Below the pieces are notes generated by a model. It was not told the DNA's origin, did not search any database, and worked only from the letters and a program-made list of their open reading frames with translations. This document shows, in pieces, positions 1 to 8,222 of a DNA stretch of 64,000 nt (within the stretch, counting starts at the first letter, position 1; the number at the start of each line of letters is the position of its first letter). Made by a program: the position numbers and the translations under genes. The stretch comes from Roseiarcus sp963820095 (GTDB lineage: Bacteria; Pseudomonadota; Alphaproteobacteria; Rhizobiales; Beijerinckiaceae): positions 124,001-188,000 of the forward strand of contig CAWFZA010000013.1 of the NCBI GenBank assembly GCA_963820095.1, read 5' to 3'.

Positions 1-204
1 AAAGCCCTTGAGGCCCTCGCCCATGATCCCGGCGCCAAAGTCGCCTATTGGCAAGTCGTGAAAGCGAACGGAGGGCTTATGAACCGGTTTCCCGGCGGCG
101 CGGAAAGTCAGGCGGAACGCCTGCGAAAAGAGGGCTTCACGCTCGATAGGAATGGGAAGGCGCCAAAGGTGACGAATTTCCGGGAAAGCCTCGTTCCGCT
201 GTGA
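1..204 (+). CDS. MGMT family protein, C-terminal part (5' end outside window)
   Basis: An open frame enters from the left edge and ends at TGA 202-204, giving 67 residues. The YWQVV...NGG...FPGG.E.QAERLR.EG pattern matches the C-terminal half of the alphaproteobacterial MGMT-like (alkyltransferase-like) family, in which a short PYWRV-type segment is followed by a glycine-rich turn and a helix. The active-site region lies outside the window, so it cannot be said whether this is a repair enzyme or an alkyltransferase-like binder. The family assignment is from remembered motif similarity. Confidence 0.6.
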   Translation, partial: KALEALAHDPGAKVAYWQVVKANGGLMNRFPGGAESQAERLRKEGFTLDRNGKAPKVTNFRESLVPL

Positions 205-289
205 GTGGTCTTGACGTGGCCATCGCCGGTCGGGTAAATGGGGCGCAATCTGACGAGGTTATCGCGTGGCGAAGCTTATCGTAATTTTG

Positions 290-338
290 GCGCTGGAGGG
301 CGGGCAGATTTAAAATCTGCATTCCGTCCCGCTAGCGC
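290..338 (+). other. nested stem-loop containing a tRNA-Leu(UAA)-like anticodon arm
   Basis: GCAGA (304-308) pairs with TCTGC (316-320) around the loop TTTAAAA. This is exactly a 5-bp anticodon stem with a 7-nt loop carrying UAA. Outer arms GCGCT (290-294) and AGCGC (334-338) can also pair. No D arm, T arm or acceptor stem is present, so this is not a tRNA gene. It could be a tRNA fragment left by integration, a leader RNA hairpin or chance. Confidence 0.35.
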
Positions 339-345
339 TTACCCG

Positions 346-369
346 AAGGCCCCTCCGAGGGCCTTTTTT
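346..369 (+). terminator. Rho-independent terminator upstream of ilvB
   Basis: AAGGCCC (346-352) and GGGCCTT (359-365) form a 7-bp GC-rich stem with a 6-nt loop, followed by a T run to 369. It lies about 50 bp before the ilvB ATG. It may end the upstream transcript or act as an attenuator for ilvB. No Leu/Ile/Val-rich leader peptide was found upstream: the small frame from ATG 238 encodes no such run. Confidence 0.7.
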
Positions 370-417
370 GTTGCCCCGAACTCATGAATTGACGAGAAAA
401 GGCGGAGAGTTGCGATT

Positions 418-2190
418 ATGGCCAAGCACATGACCGGCGCGGAGATGGTCGTCGAGGCGCTGAAGGACCAGGGCGTCGAGATGGTCTTCGGCTATCCGGG
501 CGGCGCGGTGCTGCCGATCTACGACGCCATTTTCCACCAAAACAAGCTTCGCCACATTCTCGTGCGCCACGAGCAGGGCGCAGCCCATGCCGCGGAAGGA
601 TATGCGCGCTCAACTGGCAAAGTCGGCGTTTTGCTGGTCACCTCGGGCCCCGGCGCGACCAACGCCATCACCGGGCTCACCGACGCACTCATGGACTCGA
701 TTCCGCTGGTTTGCATCACCGGGCAGGTGCCGACCCATTTGATCGGCTCCGACGCCTTCCAGGAATGCGATACGACCGGCATCACCCGCAGCTGCACCAA
801 GCACAATTATCTCGTGCGTCGGGTCGACGACCTGCCGCGCATCCTGCACGAGGCTTTCTATATTGCTTCGCACGGCCGGCCTGGTCCGGTGGTCGTCGAC
901 ATCCCGAAGGATGTGCAATTCGCGAGCGGCGCCTATACCTTCCAGAAGAACGTCCAGCACAAGACCTATCAGCCGCAGCTCAAGGGCGACCTCGAGCGCG
1001 TTCGGCATGCGGTCGAGATGATGGCGGCGGCAAAGAAGCCGGTCTTCTATACAGGCGGCGGAGTCGTCAATTCCGGCCCCCACGCTTCAACCCTGCTGCG
1101 TGAGCTCGTCCGGGCGACCGGATTTCCGATCACCTCGACGCTGATGGGCCTTGGCGCCTATCCCGCATCCGACAGGCAATGGCTCGGCATGCTCGGCATG
1201 CACGGCTCGTTCGAAGCCAACAACGCCATGCATGATTGCGATCTGATGATCTGCGTTGGCGCGCGTTTCGACGATCGCATCACCGGCCGCCTTGACGCCT
1301 TCGCACCGAAGTCGAGGAAGATCCACATCGACATCGATCCGTCCTCGATCAACAAGAACGTCAAAGTCGATCTCGGGATCGTCGGCGATTGCGCGCATGT
1401 GCTGGAAGACATGGCGCGGTTGTGGCGGGCGGGCTCGCATCGGGCCGAACCCGCCGCGCTCGCCAAATGGTGGGGCGCAATCGACGGCTGGCGGGCGCGC
1501 AACTCGTTCGGCTTCCGCAACTCCCAGAAGATCATCAAGCCCCAGCACGCGGTGAAGCGGCTTTACGAGCTGACCAAGGGCCGGGACGTCTACATCACCA
1601 CGGAGGTCGGCCAGCACCAGATGTGGGCCGCGCAGCATTTCGCCTTCGAGGAGCCGAACCGGTGGATGACCTCGGGCGGTCTCGGGACCATGGGCTATGG
1701 GCTGCCGGCGGCGATCGGCGCCCAGCTCGCGCATCCGAAGTCACTGGTCATCGATATCGCCGGCGAAGCCTCGATCCTCATGAACATGCAGGAGATGTCG
1801 ACCGCGGTTCAGTATCGGCTGCCAATCAAGATCTTCATTCTCAACAATCAGTACATGGGCATGGTGCGCCAATGGCAGGAGCTTCTGCATGGCGGGCGCT
1901 ACTCGGAAAGCTACACCAACTCGCTGCCCGACTTCGTCAAGCTTGCTGACGCCTATGGCGCGCACGGCATACGCTGTGCGGATCCCGCAAAGCTTGATGC
2001 GGCGATCATGGAGATGATTGAAACACCGAAACCGGTCATCTTCGACTGCCTCGTCGATCAGAAGGAGAATTGTTTCCCAATGATCCCGTCGGGCAAAGCG
2101 CATAACGAAATGATCCTTGCCGAGCTCGAGGATGATGCTGGCGTCGAACTCGACAACATCATCGACGAGAAGGGCAAGATGCTGGTCTAA
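418..2190 (+). CDS. ilvB: acetolactate synthase, large catalytic subunit
   Basis: This 590-residue protein condenses two pyruvates, or pyruvate and 2-oxobutyrate, in valine/leucine/isoleucine synthesis. The ThDP pyrimidine domain is near residues 5-170 with catalytic Glu in RHEQGAAHAAEG (E52). The central FAD-binding domain is near 195-330 and the ThDP diphosphate domain near 395-545, including the LPIKIFILNN stretch. Length is normal for the family. The Mg-binding motif reads GEAS at 449-452, with Glu where many family members have Asp. The ATG follows AGGCGGAGAG. The regulatory subunit is encoded two genes downstream, separated by a dehydratase gene, and all three genes are co-directional. 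Confidence 0.96.
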   Translation: MAKHMTGAEMVVEALKDQGVEMVFGYPGGAVLPIYDAIFHQNKLRHILVRHEQGAAHAAEGYARSTGKVGVLLVTSGPGATNAITGLTDALMDSIPLVCITGQVPTHLIGSDAFQECDTTGITRSCTKHNYLVRRVDDLPRILHEAFYIASHGRPGPVVVDIPKDVQFASGAYTFQKNVQHKTYQPQLKGDLERVRHAVEMMAAAKKPVFYTGGGVVNSGPHASTLLRELVRATGFPITSTLMGLGAYPASDRQWLGMLGMHGSFEANNAMHDCDLMICVGARFDDRITGRLDAFAPKSRKIHIDIDPSSINKNVKVDLGIVGDCAHVLEDMARLWRAGSHRAEPAALAKWWGAIDGWRARNSFGFRNSQKIIKPQHAVKRLYELTKGRDVYITTEVGQHQMWAAQHFAFEEPNRWMTSGGLGTMGYGLPAAIGAQLAHPKSLVIDIAGEASILMNMQEMSTAVQYRLPIKIFILNNQYMGMVRQWQELLHGGRYSESYTNSLPDFVKLADAYGAHGIRCADPAKLDAAIMEMIETPKPVIFDCLVDQKENCFPMIPSGKAHNEMILAELEDDAGVELDNIIDEKGKMLV

Positions 2191-2211
2191 GGGGCCTCAT
2201 CCGGCGCGATG

Positions 2212-2243
2212 GCGCGTTGAAAGACGCGCGTCTTTCGACGCGC
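2212..2243 (+). repeat. 14-bp palindromic hairpin between ilvB and the dehydratase gene
   Basis: GCGCGTTGAAAGAC (2212-2225) pairs with GTCTTTCGACGCGC (2230-2243), with a GCGC loop and one G-T pair. No T run follows, so it is not a classical terminator. It may be an intergenic palindromic repeat or an mRNA-stabilising structure. Confidence 0.6.
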
Positions 2244-2253
2244 TAAGGCGCCA

Positions 2254-2274
2254 CCTTCTCCCGGAGGGAGAAGG
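2254..2274 (+). repeat. 9-bp hairpin (CCTTCTCCC / GGGAGAAGG)
   Basis: CCTTCTCCC (2254-2262) and GGGAGAAGG (2266-2274) form a perfect stem with a GGA loop. This kind of sequence is frequent between genes in high-GC proteobacteria. It lies just before the start of the dehydratase gene. Confidence 0.55.
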
Positions 2275-2307
2275 GGAGCGGTCGAGGGTAGGGGTGAGGG
2301 CGTCGCG

Positions 2308-3282
2308 ATGTTCGGTTTACAGGAAATGCGTCGGGCGCATGAGGTGGTGCTCAGCGCGTTGCGCCCAACGCCGGCGCTCAACTGGCCCCTACTCAACAAG
2401 CGGCTCGACGCTGAGGTCGTTGTCAAGCACGAGAACCACCTACCAACCGGCGCCTTCAAGGTGCGCGGTGGGCTCACTTACGTCGATGCGCTCACCAAGC
2501 GCGACCCTGCGGTGAGAGGGATCATCTCCGCCACGCGCGGCAACCATGGCCAAAGTCTCGCCTTCGCTGGGCGGCGCGCTGGCCTCGAGGTCACGATCCT
2601 CGCGCCGCATGGCAACTCGAACGAGAAGAACGCAGCCATGCGCGCGCTCGGCGCTGAACTCATCGAATTCGGGCGCGATTTTCAGGCGGCGCGAGAGGAG
2701 GCGATGCAACTCGCGAGCTTGCGTGATTTGCACCCGGTTCCTTCGTTTCATCGCGATCTGGCGCTCGGCGTCTCGACCTATGCGTTTGAGCTTCTGAGCG
2801 AACGATCCGACCTCGATGTGCTTTACGTTCCGATCGGCCAAGGCTCCGGAATCTGTGGCTGCATCGCCGCGCGCGACGCTTTGAACCTCAAGACAGAGAT
2901 TGTCGGCGTGCAGTCGGCCGACGCGCCGGCCTACGCGCTCTCGTTCGCCGCCGGTCATGTCGTGCCCACGAACAGCGCCGATACGCTTGCCGACGGCATG
3001 GCGACGCGCGTTCCCGACCAGGAAGCGCTCGACGTCATCCTCAAGGGCGCCGCACGGATCACGCTTGTCAGCGACGAAGAGATTGCGGCCGCTATTCGCG
3101 CCTATTGGACCGATACACACAATCTCGCCGAAGGCGCCGGCGCGGCGGCGCTCGCCGCGGCGGTGAAGGAGCGATCGCGTCTCAAGAAGCGTAAGGTCGG
3201 ACTTGTGCTGTCGGGGGGCAATATCGACTTCGACCTCTTCCGCCGATGGATTTCCGCCACGCCAAGCGCCGTCGCCGCCTGA
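2308..3282 (+). CDS. threonine/serine dehydratase-like PLP enzyme
   Basis: A 324-residue fold-type II PLP enzyme. The Schiff-base lysine is in PTGAFKVRGG (K51). ATRGNHGQS follows, as does a glycine-rich GQGSG phosphate-binding loop and a C-terminal SGGNID motif. There is no C-terminal ACT domain, so it resembles catabolic or serine/threonine dehydratases rather than full-length allosteric IlvA. Its position between ilvB and ilvN suggests it supplies 2-oxobutyrate for isoleucine synthesis, though serine or 3-hydroxyaspartate substrates remain possible. The start is ATG 2308, preceded by GGGGTGAGGG. Confidence 0.85.
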   Translation: MFGLQEMRRAHEVVLSALRPTPALNWPLLNKRLDAEVVVKHENHLPTGAFKVRGGLTYVDALTKRDPAVRGIISATRGNHGQSLAFAGRRAGLEVTILAPHGNSNEKNAAMRALGAELIEFGRDFQAAREEAMQLASLRDLHPVPSFHRDLALGVSTYAFELLSERSDLDVLYVPIGQGSGICGCIAARDALNLKTEIVGVQSADAPAYALSFAAGHVVPTNSADTLADGMATRVPDQEALDVILKGAARITLVSDEEIAAAIRAYWTDTHNLAEGAGAAALAAAVKERSRLKKRKVGLVLSGGNIDFDLFRRWISATPSAVAA

Positions 3283-3329
3283 ACGGAGCGACATACGCCA
3301 ATTCCCGCGCGGAACAAGGACTAAAGCTC

Positions 3330-3887
3330 ATGAGCAAGACCTCGATCCTCCAGCCGCTGTCGCCCTATTCCTCCGCGACGGCGAAAGCCAATATCGAGAC
3401 CCACACGCTTTCGGTGCTGGTCGACAACGAGCCGGGCGTGCTGGCGCGCGTCGTCGGAATGTTCGCGGGGCGCGGCTACAACATCGAAAGCCTCACAGTC
3501 GCCGAGGTGGCGCACGAGACCCATCTTTCGCGCATCACGATCGTCACCTCCGGCACGCCGGAGATCATCGAGCAGATCCGCCATCAGCTCGAGCGGCTGG
3601 TTCCCATTCATTCAGTGAACGACCTGACCCTGTCTGTGCGGGCGATCGAGCGTGAGCTGGCGATGATCAAGGTGAGGGGCAAGGGCGACAACCGGGTCGA
3701 GGCGATGCGACTCGCCGACGCCTTCCGCGCCAAGGTGATCGACGCGACGACCGAGAGCTTCATCTTCGAACTTACCGGAGCCCCGCGTAAAATCGATGAT
3801 TTCGTCGAGCTCATGCGCCCGATCGGGCTGGTCGAAGTCTCGCGCACCGGCGTCGCCGCGATCTCGCGCGGGCCGGAACCGATCTGA
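3330..3887 (+). CDS. ilvN: acetolactate synthase, small regulatory subunit
   Basis: 185 residues with an N-terminal ACT domain (about 22-95: HTLSVLVDNEPGVLARVVGMFAGRGYNIESLTV) that binds the feedback amino acid, and a C-terminal domain containing the MIKV and FIFELTG motifs. It stabilises and regulates the IlvB catalytic subunit. Start ATG 3330 follows an AAGGAC ribosome-binding site. An upstream in-frame start at 3246 would overlap the dehydratase gene and add non-conserved residues. Length is typical for IlvN/IlvH. Confidence 0.93.
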   Translation: MSKTSILQPLSPYSSATAKANIETHTLSVLVDNEPGVLARVVGMFAGRGYNIESLTVAEVAHETHLSRITIVTSGTPEIIEQIRHQLERLVPIHSVNDLTLSVRAIERELAMIKVRGKGDNRVEAMRLADAFRAKVIDATTESFIFELTGAPRKIDDFVELMRPIGLVEVSRTGVAAISRGPEPI

Positions 3888-4132
3888 GCCTACGGCTCGT
3901 CTTGGCGCGTTTGACCGCGACGCGGGCCAAAGCGCCTGTGACCGCAACCGCAGCTCGCATTGACACGTCCAGTCCGCAAGACATACAGGGTCTCAGCGGC
4001 ATGCGCGGCAGCCTCGGCCGCGATTCGCCTGAGTGGCGTTAACGATGTGCATTAACGAAGCATTACAAGGATCTCTCTAATTCAGTCGTTCGGCGTAAAT
4101 TCGATTTGCGGGACGATTGGGGCAGGGTGACA

Positions 4133-5056
4133 ATGCCGGGCGGCAAGATTCCTAGTTCGCGCTCCGTCTCGTTTCTTGCCCTTGCGCTCGCGGCTGTGCT
4201 GTCCGGCTGTGGCGGCGGCGCCGGGCCCATTGATGTCGCCGATCTTCCACGAGGCATGGTTAAGACAAAGTTTCCCAAGCCGCACGACTACCCGGTCCAC
4301 GGAATCGACGTCTCCAAGTTCCAGGGCGACATCGACTGGAACGCAGTCGCCAGCAGCGGCGTCAAGTTCGCCTGGATCAAGGCGACCGAGGGCGGCGACC
4401 GCGCCGATGCGCGCTTCCAGGCCAATTGGACCGGCGCAAAAACCGCGGGGGTGCCGCACGGCGCCTACCATTTCGTTTATTGGTGCCGGAATCCGATGGA
4501 GGAGATGGCCTTCTTCGAGCAAAACGCGCCGGTCGAGGACGACGCCCTGCCGCCGGTGCTCGACGTCGAGGCCACGCCGACCTCGCCGACCTGCCATCGT
4601 CATCTCACCCAGCAAAGCGCCGCAGCCGACATGAAGGTGATGCTGGAGGAAATGGAGCGCCACTACGGGAAGCGGCCGATCATCTATACGACGGTCGACT
4701 TCTATGAGGCGATCCTGTCGGACGGCGCGTTCTCCGACTATCCGATCTGGGTCCGGTCCACCAAGTACCATCCCGCAGTCAAGTACGGGTCGCGCGCCTG
4801 GGCCTTTTGGCAGTATCAGTCCGACGGCCAGACGCCCGGGATTAACGGCAGCGTCGATCGTGACGTCTTCTACGGCACGAAGGAACAGTGGGACGCTTTC
4901 CTCCGTGAGCAGCCGTCGGGCGCGCGGCAGCCGACCATCGTGAAGGCGGCGGCCCAGCAACTGGCGGACCCGAACGTCCCGCCGTCGCCCCCTCCGGCTG
5001 AGGAGCAAGCCGCCGCGCAACCCGGGGTGGACGCAGGAGCGCCGGGCCAAGAGTAA
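4133..5056 (+). CDS. GH25-family muramidase, putative lipoprotein
   Basis: The 307-residue product starts with a hydrophobic signal and a lipobox ending LSGC (C26), so it is probably anchored in a membrane facing the periplasm. The GH25 lysozyme fold runs from about residue 55 to 260. The GIDVSKFQG strand carries D59, and the catalytic acid pair is in LDVEA (D144/E146). FWQY follows near the barrel end. A proline/glutamine/alanine-rich tail ends the protein. It probably cleaves peptidoglycan glycan strands. ATG 4133 is preferred because it directly precedes the signal peptide; a TTG at 4106 is possible. Confidence 0.85.
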   Translation: MPGGKIPSSRSVSFLALALAAVLSGCGGGAGPIDVADLPRGMVKTKFPKPHDYPVHGIDVSKFQGDIDWNAVASSGVKFAWIKATEGGDRADARFQANWTGAKTAGVPHGAYHFVYWCRNPMEEMAFFEQNAPVEDDALPPVLDVEATPTSPTCHRHLTQQSAAADMKVMLEEMERHYGKRPIIYTTVDFYEAILSDGAFSDYPIWVRSTKYHPAVKYGSRAWAFWQYQSDGQTPGINGSVDRDVFYGTKEQWDAFLREQPSGARQPTIVKAAAQQLADPNVPPSPPPAEEQAAAQPGVDAGAPGQE

Positions 5057-5152
5057 CAAGGGCCGGGCTCGCCGACGGATCGAATCGCGCGCGCTCGTTG
5101 TACAAGCAGCGTGCGACGACAATCCCAACATTGAAAATCGACGGAGGCGTTG

Positions 5153-7477
5153 ATGGCCTTGGAAGGCGAGGCCGATCTCAAGGCGGACGCCCTGCAGTTT
5201 CACAGCACCCCCCGTCCGGGGAAGCTGGAGATCGTCGCCACCAAGCCGCTCGCCAACCAGCGCGACCTCGCGCTCGCATACTCGCCTGGCGTCGCCTTTC
5301 CGTGCGAGGCGATCGCGGCCGATCCGGCAAGCGCCGCGATCTACACCTCGCGCCAGAACCTCGTCGCAGTGCTCAGCAACGGCACTGCGGTCTTGGGCCT
5401 CGGCGCCATTGGCCCGCTCGCGGCCAAACCCGTTATGGAAGGCAAGGCGGTTCTGTTCAAGAAGTTCGCCGGCATCGACGTATTCGACATCGAGGTGGCG
5501 GAACTGAACGTCGACAAGCTCGTCGACATCATTGTCGCGCTCGAGCCGACCTTCGGCGGAATCAATCTCGAGGACATCAAGGGTCCGGAATGTTTCGAGG
5601 TCGAGGAGAAGGCGAAGGCTCGCATGGGCATTCCCGTGTTCCACGACGATCAGCACGGGACGGCGATCATTGTTTCCGCGGCCATCGTCAACGCGCTCGA
5701 GCTCACGGGCAAGACAATCGGCGAGGTCAAGATCGTCTGCTCGGGCGCCGGCGCAGCCGCGCTCGCTTCGCTCAATCTTCTCGTCTCGCTCGGCGCGAGC
5801 CGGGACAACATCATCGTCTGCGATATCGAGGGGGTCGTATACAAGGGCCGCGCCAAGCTGATGGACCGCTGGAAGGAGGCGTACGCCCGCGACACGAGCG
5901 CCCGCACGCTCGCGGACGCCATTCCCGGCGCCGACATCTTCCTTGGCCTCTCGGCCGGCGGCGTCCTCAAGCCGGAAATGCTGAAGCTAATGGCGCGCGA
6001 CCCGCTGGTGATGGCGCTCGCCAACCCCACGCCCGAGATCATGCCGGAGCTGGCGCTCGCGACCCGTCCTGACGCGATGATCTGCACCGGGCGCTCCGAC
6101 TATCCCAACCAGGTCAACAATGTCCTCTGCTTTCCCTACATCTTTCGCGGCGCGCTCGATGTCGGCGCGAGAGAGATCAACGAGGCGATGAAGAAGGCCG
6201 CGGTCGGCGCGATCGCGGCCCTGGCGCGCGAGACGCCCTCCGAAGTCGCGGCCCTTGCCTATGGCGGCGAGGCCTCGCTGTTCGGCAAGACTTCGCTCAT
6301 TCCGAGCCCGTTTGATCCGCGGCTCATGCTGCGCATCGCGCCCGCCATCGCGCGCGCCGCCATGGAGAGTGGTGTCGCCGGCCGGCCGATCGCTGATTTC
6401 GACGTCTACGCCGATCAGCTCAACCGCTTCGTATTCCGTTCCGGCTTCATCATGAAGCCGCTGTTCGCCAAGGCGCGGGCGGCGATGAAGACAGTCATCT
6501 ATTCCGAAGGCGAGGACGAACGCGTGCTGCGCGCGACCCAGGTCGTGTTGGAAGAGCGGCTCGCCAAACCTGTTCTGATCGGCCGGCCGGAGGTGATCAG
6601 AGACCGCATCAAGCGCTTCGGCCTGACCCTTCATCCAGGCGCCGACTTCGAAATCATCGATCCGGGCAATGATCCCCGCTATCGCGACTATGTCGCGACC
6701 TATCTCAAGGTGGCCGAGCGAAAGGGCGTGACGCCGGACGTTGCGCGCATCGTGGTCCGTTCGTCGCCGAGCGTGATCGCAGCGCTCGCCGTGCATCGCG
6801 GCGAAGCGGACGCGCTGATCTGCGGGCTCGAGGGACGCTTCACCTCGCGCCTCGACCATATTCGCGACATTGTCGGGCTCGCGCCGGGGTTGAAGGGTTT
6901 CTCGGCTCTGTCGCTGGTTATCGCTTCGGCGGGCGTCTATTTCCTCGCCGACACGCACGTGCGTTACGACCCGAGCGCGGAAGAGATCGCCGAGACGGCG
7001 GTCGCTTGCGCCGTCCATGTCCGCCGCTTCGGTTTGTCGCCTAAGATCGCGCTCATTTCGCATTCCGACTTCGGCTCCGCCGACACGCCGTCCGCGTTGA
7101 AAATGCGGAAGGCTCTCCGTCTGTTGCAGGAGCGCGCGCCCGACCTCGAAGTCGACGGCGAAATGCAGGCCGACACCGCGCTCTCTCTGGTCGCTCGCCA
7201 GCGCGTGATCAGCCACTCGCGTCTTGAAGGCGAGGCTAATGTGCTCATCTTTCCGAACCTCGATGCGGGAAGCACGGCGCTGCAGCTGACCCGAGTCATC
7301 GCCGACGCTCTCCCAGTTGGGCCGATCCTCATTGGCCCAGCGAAGCCTGCGCACGTTCTGACGCCCACGGTGACAGCGCGCGGCATCGTCAACATGACGG
7401 CGATCGCGGCGGCTGAAGCCGCCAGCCAACCGGCGATGTTTCTCCACATTCCGGATAGCGCGGGGAGCGAATTGTGA
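5153..7477 (+). CDS. maeB: NADP-dependent malic enzyme with C-terminal phosphotransacetylase-like domain
   Basis: A 774-residue MaeB-type protein. The N-terminal malic domain (about 15-155, with NQRDLALAYSPGVA) and NAD-binding domain (about 160-420, GAGAAALASLNLL) catalyse oxidative decarboxylation of malate to pyruvate. The C-terminal half (about 430-770) resembles phosphotransacetylase and usually serves acetyl-CoA regulation rather than catalysis. The length is standard for this hybrid class. ATG 5153 follows ACGGAGGCG; a TTG lies one codon earlier. It links the TCA cycle to pyruvate, the IlvB substrate, though no co-transcription is implied. Confidence 0.95.
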   Translation: MALEGEADLKADALQFHSTPRPGKLEIVATKPLANQRDLALAYSPGVAFPCEAIAADPASAAIYTSRQNLVAVLSNGTAVLGLGAIGPLAAKPVMEGKAVLFKKFAGIDVFDIEVAELNVDKLVDIIVALEPTFGGINLEDIKGPECFEVEEKAKARMGIPVFHDDQHGTAIIVSAAIVNALELTGKTIGEVKIVCSGAGAAALASLNLLVSLGASRDNIIVCDIEGVVYKGRAKLMDRWKEAYARDTSARTLADAIPGADIFLGLSAGGVLKPEMLKLMARDPLVMALANPTPEIMPELALATRPDAMICTGRSDYPNQVNNVLCFPYIFRGALDVGAREINEAMKKAAVGAIAALARETPSEVAALAYGGEASLFGKTSLIPSPFDPRLMLRIAPAIARAAMESGVAGRPIADFDVYADQLNRFVFRSGFIMKPLFAKARAAMKTVIYSEGEDERVLRATQVVLEERLAKPVLIGRPEVIRDRIKRFGLTLHPGADFEIIDPGNDPRYRDYVATYLKVAERKGVTPDVARIVVRSSPSVIAALAVHRGEADALICGLEGRFTSRLDHIRDIVGLAPGLKGFSALSLVIASAGVYFLADTHVRYDPSAEEIAETAVACAVHVRRFGLSPKIALISHSDFGSADTPSALKMRKALRLLQERAPDLEVDGEMQADTALSLVARQRVISHSRLEGEANVLIFPNLDAGSTALQLTRVIADALPVGPILIGPAKPAHVLTPTVTARGIVNMTAIAAAEAASQPAMFLHIPDSAGSEL

Positions 7478-8222
7478 TTTGACAGCCGAGCCCGGGCGTC
7501 ACAAACTCATTGCGTCGTCATGAACAGGCAGCGTGAAGGCGACGCGAACGTCGCCCTGCCAAAAGGGCGGCAGAAAGACGGGGTAGCCATGACTCCGCCG
7601 GACCAGGAATGACCCTGGCGCCACCAGGGTCGAAACGCCGTCGCCGCTCGACATGCCAGAGCGGAAAGGCGTTCTGAACATCATTGACCAACATCTGCGG
7701 CCCCGGACCGCGAAGGCCAAGCGGCTCCCGAGCCGAGTTATCATCTGCAGCATCCCAGACGTTTCGGTGACCCCGAAACAGGGCCCCGTTCCGCCTTAAG
7801 TGCGCCGGGGCCCATCCTCTTTTTGAGCCTGGCCGTTCCGGCGCCACCGCGAACGAAGTTACGCGGCGCAATCATCCCCACAGTTGTCTTTGGTTTTCCC
7901 AACATCTACTCGGGCTTGTCGCCGGGGTCGCGAGTATTCGGGGTCGCGAGTATTGGGATGATGCAGCGCCCCAAATTGTTCTCTATGTCGTCTGAACGCA
8001 GGTGAGTTGACGAGTTGGTTTTAAGCGATTTCAATGGATTGCGGCGCGGTTAGCGAGTCGCTTCTTTCCTCGGTGCGCCATCGTCTCGTACAGCCGCCGA
8101 CAAAGCGACCGGTTGATCTGATTTCTGAAAAACAATATCATGCACGAGCGAAGTTGGCAAGAAATTGTCGATTTTTTTATCCGAGCGCTGCAGCGAACGC
8201 CCTCGGCTTAGCGACGCCGGTC
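7478..8222. other. 745-bp gap without a supportable gene
   Basis: Short frames exist on both strands, but none has a convincing domain, start or ribosome-binding site. The stretch may hold decayed coding DNA. It separates maeB from the 3' end of the convergent crescentin-like gene. Confidence 0.4.

Noticed and set aside
300..325. tRNA-Leu(UAA) gene
   Set aside because: Only an anticodon-arm-like hairpin is present. D arm, T arm and acceptor stem are absent.
4082..5656. 524-residue minus-strand frame over the GH25 and maeB 5' regions
   Set aside because: Shadow frame spanning two well-supported plus-strand genes.
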